64,000 nt of DNA, from positions 1,831,585 through 1,895,584 of the forward strand of contig NZ_FXBS01000006.1 of NCBI RefSeq assembly GCF_900178005.1. Direction: 5' to 3'. Made by a program: the position numbers and the translations under genes. This document shows, in pieces, positions 7,821 through 15,252 of this stretch. Each line of letters opens with the position of its first letter. Within the stretch, counting starts at the first letter, position 1. The DNA is from Tuberibacillus sp. Marseille-P3662. Its GTDB lineage: Bacteria > Bacillota > Bacilli > Bacillales > Sporolactobacillaceae. The notes under the pieces are model-generated. The model was given only the letters and a program-made list of their open reading frames with translations, was not told where the DNA came from and made no database searches.

Positions 7821-8954
7821 TCACCCCTTCCGCAAATCCTCCAGCGTATAAAACGTCCCGCGCCAAACGATCCCGCCTTGTCGATAAGTCAAATACGTTG
7901 CTCTAAGTATCGTATAAATAAAAATCATTGCTGTTAGAGGAAATACAAGAAAATGGATGCTGCTGAGCGTCGTCATTTTTGTGATCACAAGCTGATAGAC
8001 CACAAATATCAAGACAATAATGACGAGACTATACCATCGCATGATGGGTGTTCCAAACAGAAGCAAGACAAACGGCAAGCATTGGGACATCGCAACCCCC
8101 ACAGCAGCTAGAACAACCATCGATATCCGGTAGAACAATCCTGCGAAAGCATTTTTTTCAAGCCCTTGAATCGCTGCAGGTAAGGTGTCATACCATGTGA
8201 CCTTAATTAAATGTAAGGCCGTTGCTAGACGTTGTCTGAAACCGGCTTGCTTGATCTTAATGCCAAGTTGTAAATCATCATCGGGTCTTAAGGCAATACT
8301 TTTGTGCGTGCCGATGGCTTCATAGGCTTGTCTCGTCAGCATGTTAAAAGCCCCGATACCCGTCCCTTGCTTCGAACGTTCGCTATTGGCCATCCACGGT
8401 CGTTTAAAATAACTGAATCCGAATAAGAAAAAGGCGACGAAAGCCTTCAGCCAAAATCCTTCTGCCTTAAGATTCGGCGTGAGCGTAAGATGATCAATCT
8501 TATTCGCTGAAGCATATGAAATCGCCTTAGAGAACGCTTCTTTTTCATAAATCACGTCGGCATCAGTAAAAAGCAGCCGGTTGCCCTGTGCTTGTTGATA
8601 TCCCCGAAACAGAGCATAATTTTTTCCGAGCCATCCTTGTGGCAAATAGTCGATATGGATGACCTGAAGGCGTGACTCGCCCCGTTCAAGTTTTGATAAA
8701 ATCTTCGCTGTCATATCCGTTGACCGATCATTGACGACAATCCATTCGACGTTAGTGTATGTTTGCTGAAACTGACTCAACAGACTTTCTTCAATTTGCT
8801 GTTCCTCATTACGAGCGGCTACGATCACACTCAGTAACTCGTTGTTGTTAGATACCCTTTGTCTCTCAAGCGGCTTCATTTTTTTCATGCCGTAGAACCC
8901 GTCAACGATAACGATCATCCAAAACAAAATCATCACACTTAAAAAAATCTCCAT
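7821..8954 (-). CDS. Membrane-anchored family 2 glycosyltransferase
   Basis: The 377-residue protein has one N-terminal membrane helix, then a GT-A domain: LSVIVAARNEEQQIE (about 42), VNDRSTD, a DAD metal-binding motif (FTDADVIY) and a D-D-D-x-x-LG acceptor motif (RPDDDLQLG). Three or more C-terminal helices follow. The layout resembles CrtQ/HpnB-like enzymes that glycosylate lipids such as carotenoid acids or hopanoids, but no carotenoid or hopanoid gene is nearby and the acceptor cannot be assigned. It is a lone gene on the minus strand, facing the amidase terminator. Its ribosome site (GGGATGTGATG) is weak. Confidence 0.8.
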   Translation of the reverse strand: MEIFLSVMILFWMIVIVDGFYGMKKMKPLERQRVSNNNELLSVIVAARNEEQQIEESLLSQFQQTYTNVEWIVVNDRSTDMTAKILSKLERGESRLQVIHIDYLPQGWLGKNYALFRGYQQAQGNRLLFTDADVIYEKEAFSKAISYASANKIDHLTLTPNLKAEGFWLKAFVAFFLFGFSYFKRPWMANSERSKQGTGIGAFNMLTRQAYEAIGTHKSIALRPDDDLQLGIKIKQAGFRQRLATALHLIKVTWYDTLPAAIQGLEKNAFAGLFYRISMVVLAAVGVAMSQCLPFVLLLFGTPIMRWYSLVIIVLIFVVYQLVITKMTTLSSIHFLVFPLTAMIFIYTILRATYLTYRQGGIVWRGTFYTLEDLRKG

Positions 8955-9087
8955 AGATCATCACATCCCGCGGTCTGTATTTTGTTCATAGGCGTCGACA
9001 GAGGGAAATTATGACTTCAAACTATATAGACTGCACCCATCTTTTATTCATTGTTCCACCGTTTATTTTATCACACATACTTTTCCC

Positions 9088-9120
9088 GTTTGATTCAAAC
9101 GTGGAACGAAAGGGTATAAG
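9088..9120 (+). promoter_or_regulatory. Possible promoter/operator of the BCCT gene
   Basis: A palindrome GTTTGA-T-TCAAAC (9088-9100) precedes GGGTATAAG (9112-9120), which could serve as a -10 element. The spacing does not fit a standard SigB promoter (18 rather than 12-15 bases), so only the inverted repeat itself is firm. Confidence 0.3.
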
Positions 9121-9231
9121 GATTACAACATGTCGGATATAAGATTCAAAATAGCCATTTTTAATTCACAAATCAGTCTAGCTGTGATAAAGTTTTGTAC
9201 GGCATGATTTGACATAAAGAAAGGAGATTCG

Positions 9232-10749
9232 ATGAAACAAGCAACACCAGTATTTATCATTTCAGTGATTCTTTCCGTTATTTTTGTTTTATGGGGCGCG
9301 ATTGCTCCTGACAACTTGGAATCGATCTCTACAAGTGTGCAAGGCTTTTTGCAGACGGAGTTCGGTTGGTTTTATCTCATTGCAGCAAGTGTGTTTTTGA
9401 TATTCATCATCTACCTTGCTTTTTCAAAATACGGAAAAATTAAATTAGGCAAAGATGATGAAGAACCGGAATATAGTACCATCAGTTGGTTCGCTATGTT
9501 GTTCAGCGCTGGCATGGGGATCGGCCTTGTATTTTGGGGAGTAGCCGAACCCGTTTCCCACTTTTTCAACCCGCCTTATGGGGATGGACAGACTGAAGAA
9601 GCAGCCAAGAGCGCCTTGCGTTTCTCATTTTTCCATTGGGGACTGCACCCATGGGGTATTTATGCGTTAATTGCATTAAGCCTCGCCTATTTCAAGTTTC
9701 GTAAGGATGCACCCGGAACGATCAGCGCGACATTCTATCCGCTGCTTGGAGAAAAAGTCAAAGGTCCTATCGGAAAAGTGATTGATGTCATTGCTGTGTT
9801 TGCTACGGTCTTTGGCGTTGCAACATCGCTCGGACTAGGTGCAGTGCAAATCAATGGCGGTATTTCATACTTAAATGACGCTATTCCAAATAGCATTGGC
9901 ACACAGCTTATTATTATTGCAGCTGTGACGGTGTTATTTATGCTGTCAGCCGCATCAGGCCTTGGGCGAGGGATCAAATGGTTAAGTAATACCAATATTG
10001 TGATCGCTCTCTTACTTATGTTGTTTTTACTGTTTCTTGGACCCACAAATTTCTTAATGAATCTATTCACGTCCACATTGGGTGGCTATATAGAGAATCT
10101 GCCTTCAATGAGTTTGCGACTGTCACCGTTCAGTGATGAAAACAGCAGCTGGATTCAAAGTTGGACCATTTTCTACTGGGCTTGGTGGATTGCCTGGGCA
10201 CCATTTGTCGGTACATTTATTGCTCGTGTGTCCCGCGGCCGGACGATCCGTGAATTCATCATTGGTGTTCTCGCCGTGCCGACGGTTTTCTGTGCTCTAT
10301 GGTTTGCGATTTTCGGTGGATCAGGTATACACATGGAAATGTTTAAGGATGCTAATATTTGGCAAGCTATGGGAGAAGGTGACAATGTGGAAGTAGCTTT
10401 GTTTGCTGCTTTAAGTCATCTGCCGCTTAGTTCGATTGTATCCATTTTGGCCATTCTCTTAATCAGTTCATTTTTCATTACTTCCGCGGACTCAGCAACA
10501 TTTGTGCTTGGAATGCAAACAACGAATGGCATGCTCAACCCGCCCAACTCAGTTAAATTCACTTGGGGAATTATCCAGGCAGCATCAGCGGCCGTCTTAT
10601 TATCGTCAGGTGGTCTTAATGGTTTGCGAACAGCATCCATTGTATCTGCTTTCCCGTTTGTGTTTATTTTAATACTCATGATGTTTTCGCTGCACAAAGC
10701 GCTGCGAAAGGAGAAACTAAAGCCGCAATCGAAGAGAAAGGCATCGTAA
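9232..10749 (+). CDS. BCCT-family betaine/choline-type transporter (OpuD-like)
   Basis: A 505-residue, twelve-helix carrier with the BCCT signatures GMGIGLVFWGVAEP (about 94), FHWGLHPWGIY and WTIFYWAWWIAWAPFVGTFIARVSRGRT, the last including the aromatic substrate box. BCCT carriers import glycine betaine, choline or carnitine with Na+ or H+ and are activated by high osmolarity; OpuD of B. subtilis is the nearest named relative by length (512 aa). The start follows AAAGGAG. No choline-oxidation genes are nearby, which suggests use as an osmoprotectant importer. The exact ligand is uncertain. Confidence 0.88.
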   Translation: MKQATPVFIISVILSVIFVLWGAIAPDNLESISTSVQGFLQTEFGWFYLIAASVFLIFIIYLAFSKYGKIKLGKDDEEPEYSTISWFAMLFSAGMGIGLVFWGVAEPVSHFFNPPYGDGQTEEAAKSALRFSFFHWGLHPWGIYALIALSLAYFKFRKDAPGTISATFYPLLGEKVKGPIGKVIDVIAVFATVFGVATSLGLGAVQINGGISYLNDAIPNSIGTQLIIIAAVTVLFMLSAASGLGRGIKWLSNTNIVIALLLMLFLLFLGPTNFLMNLFTSTLGGYIENLPSMSLRLSPFSDENSSWIQSWTIFYWAWWIAWAPFVGTFIARVSRGRTIREFIIGVLAVPTVFCALWFAIFGGSGIHMEMFKDANIWQAMGEGDNVEVALFAALSHLPLSSIVSILAILLISSFFITSADSATFVLGMQTTNGMLNPPNSVKFTWGIIQAASAAVLLSSGGLNGLRTASIVSAFPFVFILILMMFSLHKALRKEKLKPQSKRKAS

Positions 10750-10846
10750 AGCCCACGAAGCAATCGTTCTAGACATGATTTAAGAATCGTATCATGTTTA
10801 AAGAAAAAGGGTAGTATACATCATAAAAGGTTAGGAGGATGGAACC

Positions 10847-11500
10847 ATGAAACTATACAACGTCCGAAAGGGACAATTTGTCTATTTTAATAATGAATTG
10901 CATAGGGTTTATTCAGTCAAGCCCTTTTTCAAAAAGTCCATTCACCTCATTCGGCTAAAAGACTTAGAACAACACATAACTGAAGCAAAGTATATTGAAC
11001 GCTATAAGCCGCAACATCTTGACAGCTTTATCTACAACCGCAAAAGGTATACGCTTCATAATGATAAAAGAGCTGATAAGGGCGATTATATTTTAATTAT
11101 GAAGCCAACACCTGATTCACTTGACCACTATGCCCTGCACTCAATTGAAGAGGTTTCGGATGTGGAGCAATATGGGGTCATCAGTAATAAGTCCAACGGT
11201 ATTAAGCATAATGAGTATTGGCTGTTGATGCCAGGACGTGAGGATGGTTCCAAACTCATTGATGTCCAAAACACAGAAGATATGGAAGATACGGACTTAG
11301 ATGAAGAGGCCTCAGAGGCTGCCTTCCTTCCCGACCTGATGATTGGTGATGTGTATCAAAGGGTGAATGGTGATGTGAAAGCCATGGTTGTCGCCGTCCA
11401 AGGGGACACCGTGGTATTGGGCGGCGACTTGGAACTGACAAAGAAGGAGTTAGCTGACTCGGAAAAATGGAAATACATTTATAACCTTTTGGATCAATGA
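10847..11500 (+). CDS. Conserved-looking hypothetical protein
   Basis: A 217-residue soluble protein preceded by AGGAGG at ideal spacing. I do not recognise the family. The N-terminal half is basic and beta-rich (KGQFVYFNNELHRVYSVKPFFK), the middle has an acidic linker (about 145-160, MEDTDLDEEASEA), and the C-terminal third repeats an N-terminal theme (GDVYQRVNGDVKAMVVAVQGDTVVLGG). That could mean two small SH3-like barrels. There are no membrane segments or cysteine clusters. It has its own terminator. Confidence 0.7.
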   Translation: MKLYNVRKGQFVYFNNELHRVYSVKPFFKKSIHLIRLKDLEQHITEAKYIERYKPQHLDSFIYNRKRYTLHNDKRADKGDYILIMKPTPDSLDHYALHSIEEVSDVEQYGVISNKSNGIKHNEYWLLMPGREDGSKLIDVQNTEDMEDTDLDEEASEAAFLPDLMIGDVYQRVNGDVKAMVVAVQGDTVVLGGDLELTKKELADSEKWKYIYNLLDQ

Positions 11501-11529
11501 TGGTTAACTTAAGAGAATATTAGATGTAG

Positions 11530-11566
11530 AAAATCCCGGCTTCAAGCTTCAAGAAGCCGGGATTTT
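11530..11566. terminator. Strong bidirectional terminator
   Basis: AAAATCCCGGCTTC (11530-11543) and GAAGCCGGGATTTT (11553-11566) form a perfect 14-bp stem with a nine-base loop. A and T runs on both sides let it serve the plus-strand hypothetical gene and the convergent FbpA-like gene. Confidence 0.9.
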
Positions 11567-11637
11567 CCTATTTCTTCAACATTCATCAGGCATCCCTCAC
11601 TAGTCAGAGTGTTATTCATTTGTAAGGCTTCTAAGAG

Positions 11638-11820
11638 CTACAATACCCTGGTATGATTAATGACTTGCTGTTTTGACTGTTCAGAGCGATATAATTGTTC
11701 AAGTTCGCTTAAGGTGAGTTCGTACAATTGATGATTTGTCTTATACACACCTAAATGGAGCAGTCTGTCAATGTAGAATTGCTTCTTTTTCTCAATAGCC
11801 TCACGAAGTTGAGTACCCAT
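11638..11820 (-). CDS. FbpA-like small basic protein
   Basis: A 60-residue protein whose core LREAIEKKKQFYIDRLLHLGVYK...QLYELTLSELEQLY matches the FbpA domain. FbpA is a Fur-regulated basic protein that acts with the small RNA FsrA in iron-sparing control in B. subtilis, though many bacilli carry paralogues of unknown role. The ATG follows GAAGGGAAG. I see no Fur box in the 150 bases upstream, so iron control is not supported for this copy. Confidence 0.7.
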   Translation of the reverse strand: MGTQLREAIEKKKQFYIDRLLHLGVYKTNHQLYELTLSELEQLYRSEQSKQQVINHTRVL

Positions 11821-11976
11821 CTGACTTCCCTTCTTTCTTCCGTGATATGTTGTGTCAAATCAGTCATCGTTTCCCTTGTTCATGTCCATTCATCTTACAA
11901 CTTTAGTGTATTAGCTTTTTATTGAGCAGATATAATGATGAAGTAAAAATTCCGTTAAGATCCTCAAAATAAAAAA

Positions 11977-11991
11977 CCTCGCTAAGCGAGG
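11977..11991 (-). terminator. Small hairpin with U run
   Basis: CCTCGC (11977-11982) and GCGAGG (11986-11991) pair around TAA. On the minus strand a U6 run follows. It is a possible second stop for read-through from the dioxygenase operon, before the FbpA-like gene. The adjoining GGCTGGGTCC resembles the edge of the dispersed repeats at 3367 and 41692. Confidence 0.55.
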
Positions 11992-12066
11992 CTGGGTCCA
12001 ATCTATCGTTATGAGGGGCCTATATAAGCAGCCATTTCATTAGTGCCCGCCGTAAAAATTAAAAAA

Positions 12067-12085
12067 AGGGACATGATTCATGCCC
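12067..12085 (-). terminator. Terminator of the aromatic-degradation operon
   Basis: On the minus strand GGGGCATGA and TCATGTCCC pair (one G-U) and are followed by a T7 run and further T-rich sequence (12053-12066). It lies 30 bases after the dioxygenase stop. Confidence 0.8.
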
Positions 12086-12114
12086 CGTATCACTTGACCC
12101 TCTATTATCTCTAC

Positions 12115-12900
12115 TTATAATGGACGCATCACAAAGTCTAAGGAAGCTTCTTTATGATCGCCTTTGTCTTCAAGTTTTGTTAATAGTTCATCTCGAACAC
12201 CTTCGGCGACGTCGGTTTCAAGCCATTCATCGCCTTCGAAGAAGACTTGCGTAATGAGGGTTTCGTGCCCCTCAGCTTGAAACATTATATGAAGATGAGC
12301 AGGACGCATCGAATGTTGATCCATGTATTCAAGAAATTCTCCCGTTGGTCCATCGGTTGGGATAGAATAGGGAATCGGTACAATGGTTTTAACCTCAAAA
12401 TCACCGTTTTCATCCGTGTAGAAATGTCCTCTTAAATTAAAATCCGGAGCATCGGAATCAAAATTGGAGTATTTCGCCGAGTTGTCGTTATGCCACATTT
12501 CTACGTGAGTGTTGGCAAGCGGTTGGCCATCAATATTACTGACATTGCCTTTAAAATACAAGACTTCACCAGGTTCATCCGGTCGCTTGGGCAGCACCAA
12601 CGGTTGACCCGGTTCACTTTCCACTAAAGGCGAACCTTCAACAAAATAAGGTCCTAAGAGGGAAGGCTGGGTTCCGGGCATTTTCGAATACATCGCTTGC
12701 AGGACATGCGTTTCTAAGAAAACGTCAGCATACAGGGGCAGTTCGCCTTTTTTACCCAAACGATCAGCCCAATCAACAAAATTGGTATACTCTTCGTGGT
12801 TCAATTTGGCTTCCTGTAAGAATGATTTCATGTGCTTGATGAACAAGTCAAAGACTTCTTCGACACGTTGATTTTTTTTCTTAGCTTGCTGTTGCTGCAT
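12115..12900 (-). CDS. Intradiol ring-cleavage dioxygenase (catechol/hydroxyquinol 1,2-type)
   Basis: The 261-residue protein has the N-terminal helical dimerisation domain of catechol/hydroxyquinol dioxygenases (about 10-85) and the beta-sandwich catalytic domain. All four Fe(III) ligands are visible: Tyr144 (KYSNFD), Tyr178 (PYSIPTDGPTG), His202 and His204 (RPAHLHIM). It opens the ring of a catechol-type substrate between the hydroxyls, giving a cis,cis-muconate or maleylacetate. It is the last gene of the hpaB-like operon, so the hydroxylase probably makes its substrate. Whether that is catechol or hydroxyquinol cannot be settled, and no muconate- or maleylacetate-processing gene is in the window. 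Confidence 0.85.
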   Translation of the reverse strand: MQQQQAKKKNQRVEEVFDLFIKHMKSFLQEAKLNHEEYTNFVDWADRLGKKGELPLYADVFLETHVLQAMYSKMPGTQPSLLGPYFVEGSPLVESEPGQPLVLPKRPDEPGEVLYFKGNVSNIDGQPLANTHVEMWHNDNSAKYSNFDSDAPDFNLRGHFYTDENGDFEVKTIVPIPYSIPTDGPTGEFLEYMDQHSMRPAHLHIMFQAEGHETLITQVFFEGDEWLETDVAEGVRDELLTKLEDKGDHKEASLDFVMRPL

Positions 12901-12935
12901 GATATCTCGACCTCACTTTTAAATTTTTTATTCAC

Positions 12936-13505
12936 CTACATCCGAGAGACGGCTGTTTTGACTGACGCATGATTCAAGTAATCTCGGCCCAGAAGTTGAT
13001 TGACTTGCCCGCATTCCTCTTTCTTAAGCAAATTTCTAATCCTGGTGGACGATATAATTTCTCCATCTTCACAAGTGACAAGCGGTTGAACATTGACATG
13101 AAAGTGCTCAGCGAGTAATTTAACATCGCCCTCTTTCCCTTTACCAAAGGTGAAGTTAGGTCCTACCCATAACTCCTTGGGTCCAAGATGACGAAGTTCT
13201 TCTATAAATGCTGAAGCGGGGCGGGAGGCATACTGTTTGTTAAAATTCGCGATCACAAGATAATCAATGTCAAATGCCTTGATCAGGTCAACCTTTTCTT
13301 CCACCGTTGTTAATATGAGGTTATTTTGAAAAAAAGTGCGGGGAGGAGGATTAAATGTATAAACAACCGATGGCACATTGAATGCCCGCGCTCGATTGGC
13401 TGCTTTTTTTATCAATGTTTGATGTCCGCGATGCAGCCCATCAAACGCTCCAATCGAAACAATGGAAGATGATAAATCCAGTTCGCCGTTATGGTAGATG
13501 TGCAC
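12936..13505 (-). CDS. Stand-alone FAD synthetase (RibF N-terminal) domain
   Basis: A 189-residue protein equal to only the FMN adenylyltransferase half of RibF: IGAFDGLHRGHQTLI near residue 17 (nucleotide-binding GxFDGxHxGH), TFNPPPRTFF, GPNFTFGKGKEGD and ISSTRIRNLL near the C-terminus (the ISSTRIR lid motif). The riboflavin kinase half is absent and the frame ends cleanly. It should convert FMN plus ATP to FAD. Placed between the monooxygenase and dioxygenase genes, it probably secures FAD for the two-component hydroxylase. GTG start after AGGAGGGG. A housekeeping full-length ribF is presumed elsewhere. Confidence 0.82.
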   Translation of the reverse strand: MHIYHNGELDLSSSIVSIGAFDGLHRGHQTLIKKAANRARAFNVPSVVYTFNPPPRTFFQNNLILTTVEEKVDLIKAFDIDYLVIANFNKQYASRPASAFIEELRHLGPKELWVGPNFTFGKGKEGDVKLLAEHFHVNVQPLVTCEDGEIISSTRIRNLLKKEECGQVNQLLGRDYLNHASVKTAVSRM

Positions 13506-13534
13506 GATGATCCCCTCCTCTTAAAATAAGTACA

Positions 13535-15079
13535 TCAGTTTTTGAAGTAATTCACATCATCTGGATTGATCCAAGTGTCGTTAACCCATCCATTAAGGTC
13601 ATAATCACTCATGCACTGCTCAGCAAACTGTACATACTTATCTGCTTCACCCGAATCTTGAGCGGATGTTAAGTTCTCCAGTCGAATATTTTCATGGTTG
13701 CCGGAATAGTTGCGTTCATAAAGTTCATGTCTGCCTGCGTATTCCGTGCCGACGACATCCCAAAGCAACTTAATGAGTTTTATTTTTTCCAAAGCTTGAA
13801 TATCATTGGAGCCTCGATAAATGCGATCAATCAGTGAACGCAGCTCTGGATTTTTAAAGTCTTCAGCACTGGATGGTTGAACAATGAGGTTGCCTGCGAC
13901 GACGTTTTCAATAATCTCTTTAATTTTCGGCCAGCCTTCAGACATAAACACACGGTAGGAAAGCCCATAATTCAGGTTGGGCACCACTGTCCCATTTCTG
14001 CTCTTATCTGGATTCAATGCCATGGAATCACTAAGGGACCAGAACATATTTCTCCAAGCGAGAACTTCACCCACATTCGATTTGACCCCTCGGAACTGGT
14101 CCGTTCCACTTGTTTTAACCGCTTTAATCAGGAGTCCTGAGATAAAATCCAGTTTGACAGCAAGCCGTGTGACACCATGAAGCGTAAAGCGCTGTAAGAA
14201 GCCACTCTCTGGGAAAAAGCTGTTAGCCTTTTCGACATCTCTGTAAATAAAGACATTTTCCCACGGGATCAGTGCCTTCTCAAAAACAAGCACAGCGTCA
14301 TTTTCATCAAAACGACTGCTTAATGGATAATCAAATGGACTGCCCATGACAGCCGCGTTCATTTCGTAAGACTGTCTGCAGATGAGCTTAACGCCGGGCG
14401 CATCCATTGGAGCGACGAACGCTAGAGCCATATGCTCAGATCCAACAGGAACAGCTCCGTAATGGGCAACAAAATTATAATTGGTTAACGCGGAGCCTGT
14501 CGCAACCATTTTTGCCCCGCTTACAATAATGCCTTCATCCGTTTCTTCTTCCGCTTTAATAAAGACATCTTCTACCGCTTCAGTTGGTTTATTACGATCT
14601 ACTGGGGGATTAATGATCGCATGGTTGAAAAACCAATTCTTTTCTTGCGCTTCCTTATACCACCTTCGGGCATTGTCAGCAAAGGGGGCATAATACTCAG
14701 GGTCTGCACCTAAAGTCGCCATAAAAGACGCCTTGTAATCAGGGGATCGACCCATTTGTCCATACGACAGGCGGGCCCACTCGGCAATCGCATCTCTCGT
14801 TTCAAGCAGATCCTCCCTGCTATTATCAAATTGAAAGAATTTGTGAGTATATCCGCCATTGCCGGTATCTGTTGTCGTTGTTAAAATATCCTTTGTTTTA
14901 TCATCATGGAGGGCGTCATACATTCTAGCAACAGACCGGGCCGCATTCCGAAAAGCGGGGTGAGTCGTTACATCGTCGACTTTCTCTCCATGAAACCAAA
15001 CTTCACGCCCATCTCTTAAGCTCTCTAAATACTCTTCACCCGTTAGTGGTCGATTTGTTTTTGTTTGTGTAAGGGTCAT
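13535..15079 (-). CDS. HpaB-type FADH2-dependent aromatic monooxygenase
   Basis: A 514-residue protein of the 4-hydroxyphenylacetate 3-hydroxylase large-subunit family: RPLTGEEYLESLRDGREVWFHG at the N-terminus, then the acyl-CoA-dehydrogenase-like fold with HAIINPPVDRNKP, PLSSRFDENDAVLVFEKALIPWENVFIYRD, and the C-terminal YRGSNDIQALEKIK. The enzyme hydroxylates a phenol ortho to its OH using FADH2 supplied by a separate reductase, here the HpaC-like gene at 17086. Homologues act on 4-hydroxyphenylacetate, phenol or nitro/chlorophenols. The neighbouring intradiol rather than extradiol dioxygenase argues for phenol or a substituted phenol. GAAGGAGG precedes the start. Confidence 0.88.
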   Translation of the reverse strand: MTLTQTKTNRPLTGEEYLESLRDGREVWFHGEKVDDVTTHPAFRNAARSVARMYDALHDDKTKDILTTTTDTGNGGYTHKFFQFDNSREDLLETRDAIAEWARLSYGQMGRSPDYKASFMATLGADPEYYAPFADNARRWYKEAQEKNWFFNHAIINPPVDRNKPTEAVEDVFIKAEEETDEGIIVSGAKMVATGSALTNYNFVAHYGAVPVGSEHMALAFVAPMDAPGVKLICRQSYEMNAAVMGSPFDYPLSSRFDENDAVLVFEKALIPWENVFIYRDVEKANSFFPESGFLQRFTLHGVTRLAVKLDFISGLLIKAVKTSGTDQFRGVKSNVGEVLAWRNMFWSLSDSMALNPDKSRNGTVVPNLNYGLSYRVFMSEGWPKIKEIIENVVAGNLIVQPSSAEDFKNPELRSLIDRIYRGSNDIQALEKIKLIKLLWDVVGTEYAGRHELYERNYSGNHENIRLENLTSAQDSGEADKYVQFAEQCMSDYDLNGWVNDTWINPDDVNYFKN

Positions 15080-15133
15080 TATTTCTCCTCCTTCGACTGT
15101 TTTACTCGAAAATATTTAAAAGACTGCGCTGTT

Positions 15134-15209
15134 TTCGAAGCGCTTTCAATACTGTAATTACAGTATAATCAATATTCAGAAAGGTTGTAACTGTAAAAAA
15201 ATATAGTAT
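15134..15209 (-). promoter_or_regulatory. Promoter, activator-like motif and cre site of the hpaB-like operon
   Basis: On the minus strand a -35 TTACAA (15185-15190) and -10 TATACT (15162-15167) are 17 bp apart. A 21-bp motif (15189-15209, containing AAAAATATAGTAT in plus orientation) abuts the -35 and recurs at 17629-17649 with 18 of 21 bases identical. The palindrome ACTGTAATTACAGT (15151-15164) overlaps the -10 and start point, and a cre-like site TTGAAAGCGCTTCGAA (15134-15149) follows. I infer activation by the neighbouring V4R regulator and CcpA repression. Confidence 0.7.
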
Positions 15210-15252
15210 ATTGATGAACCATTTTATATATTTGTGGTTAATGATGATCACT

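Noticed and set aside
9088-9120. SigB promoter for the BCCT transporter
   Set aside because: GTTTGA and GGGTAT are 18 bases apart, too far for a SigB promoter; only the palindrome is listed.
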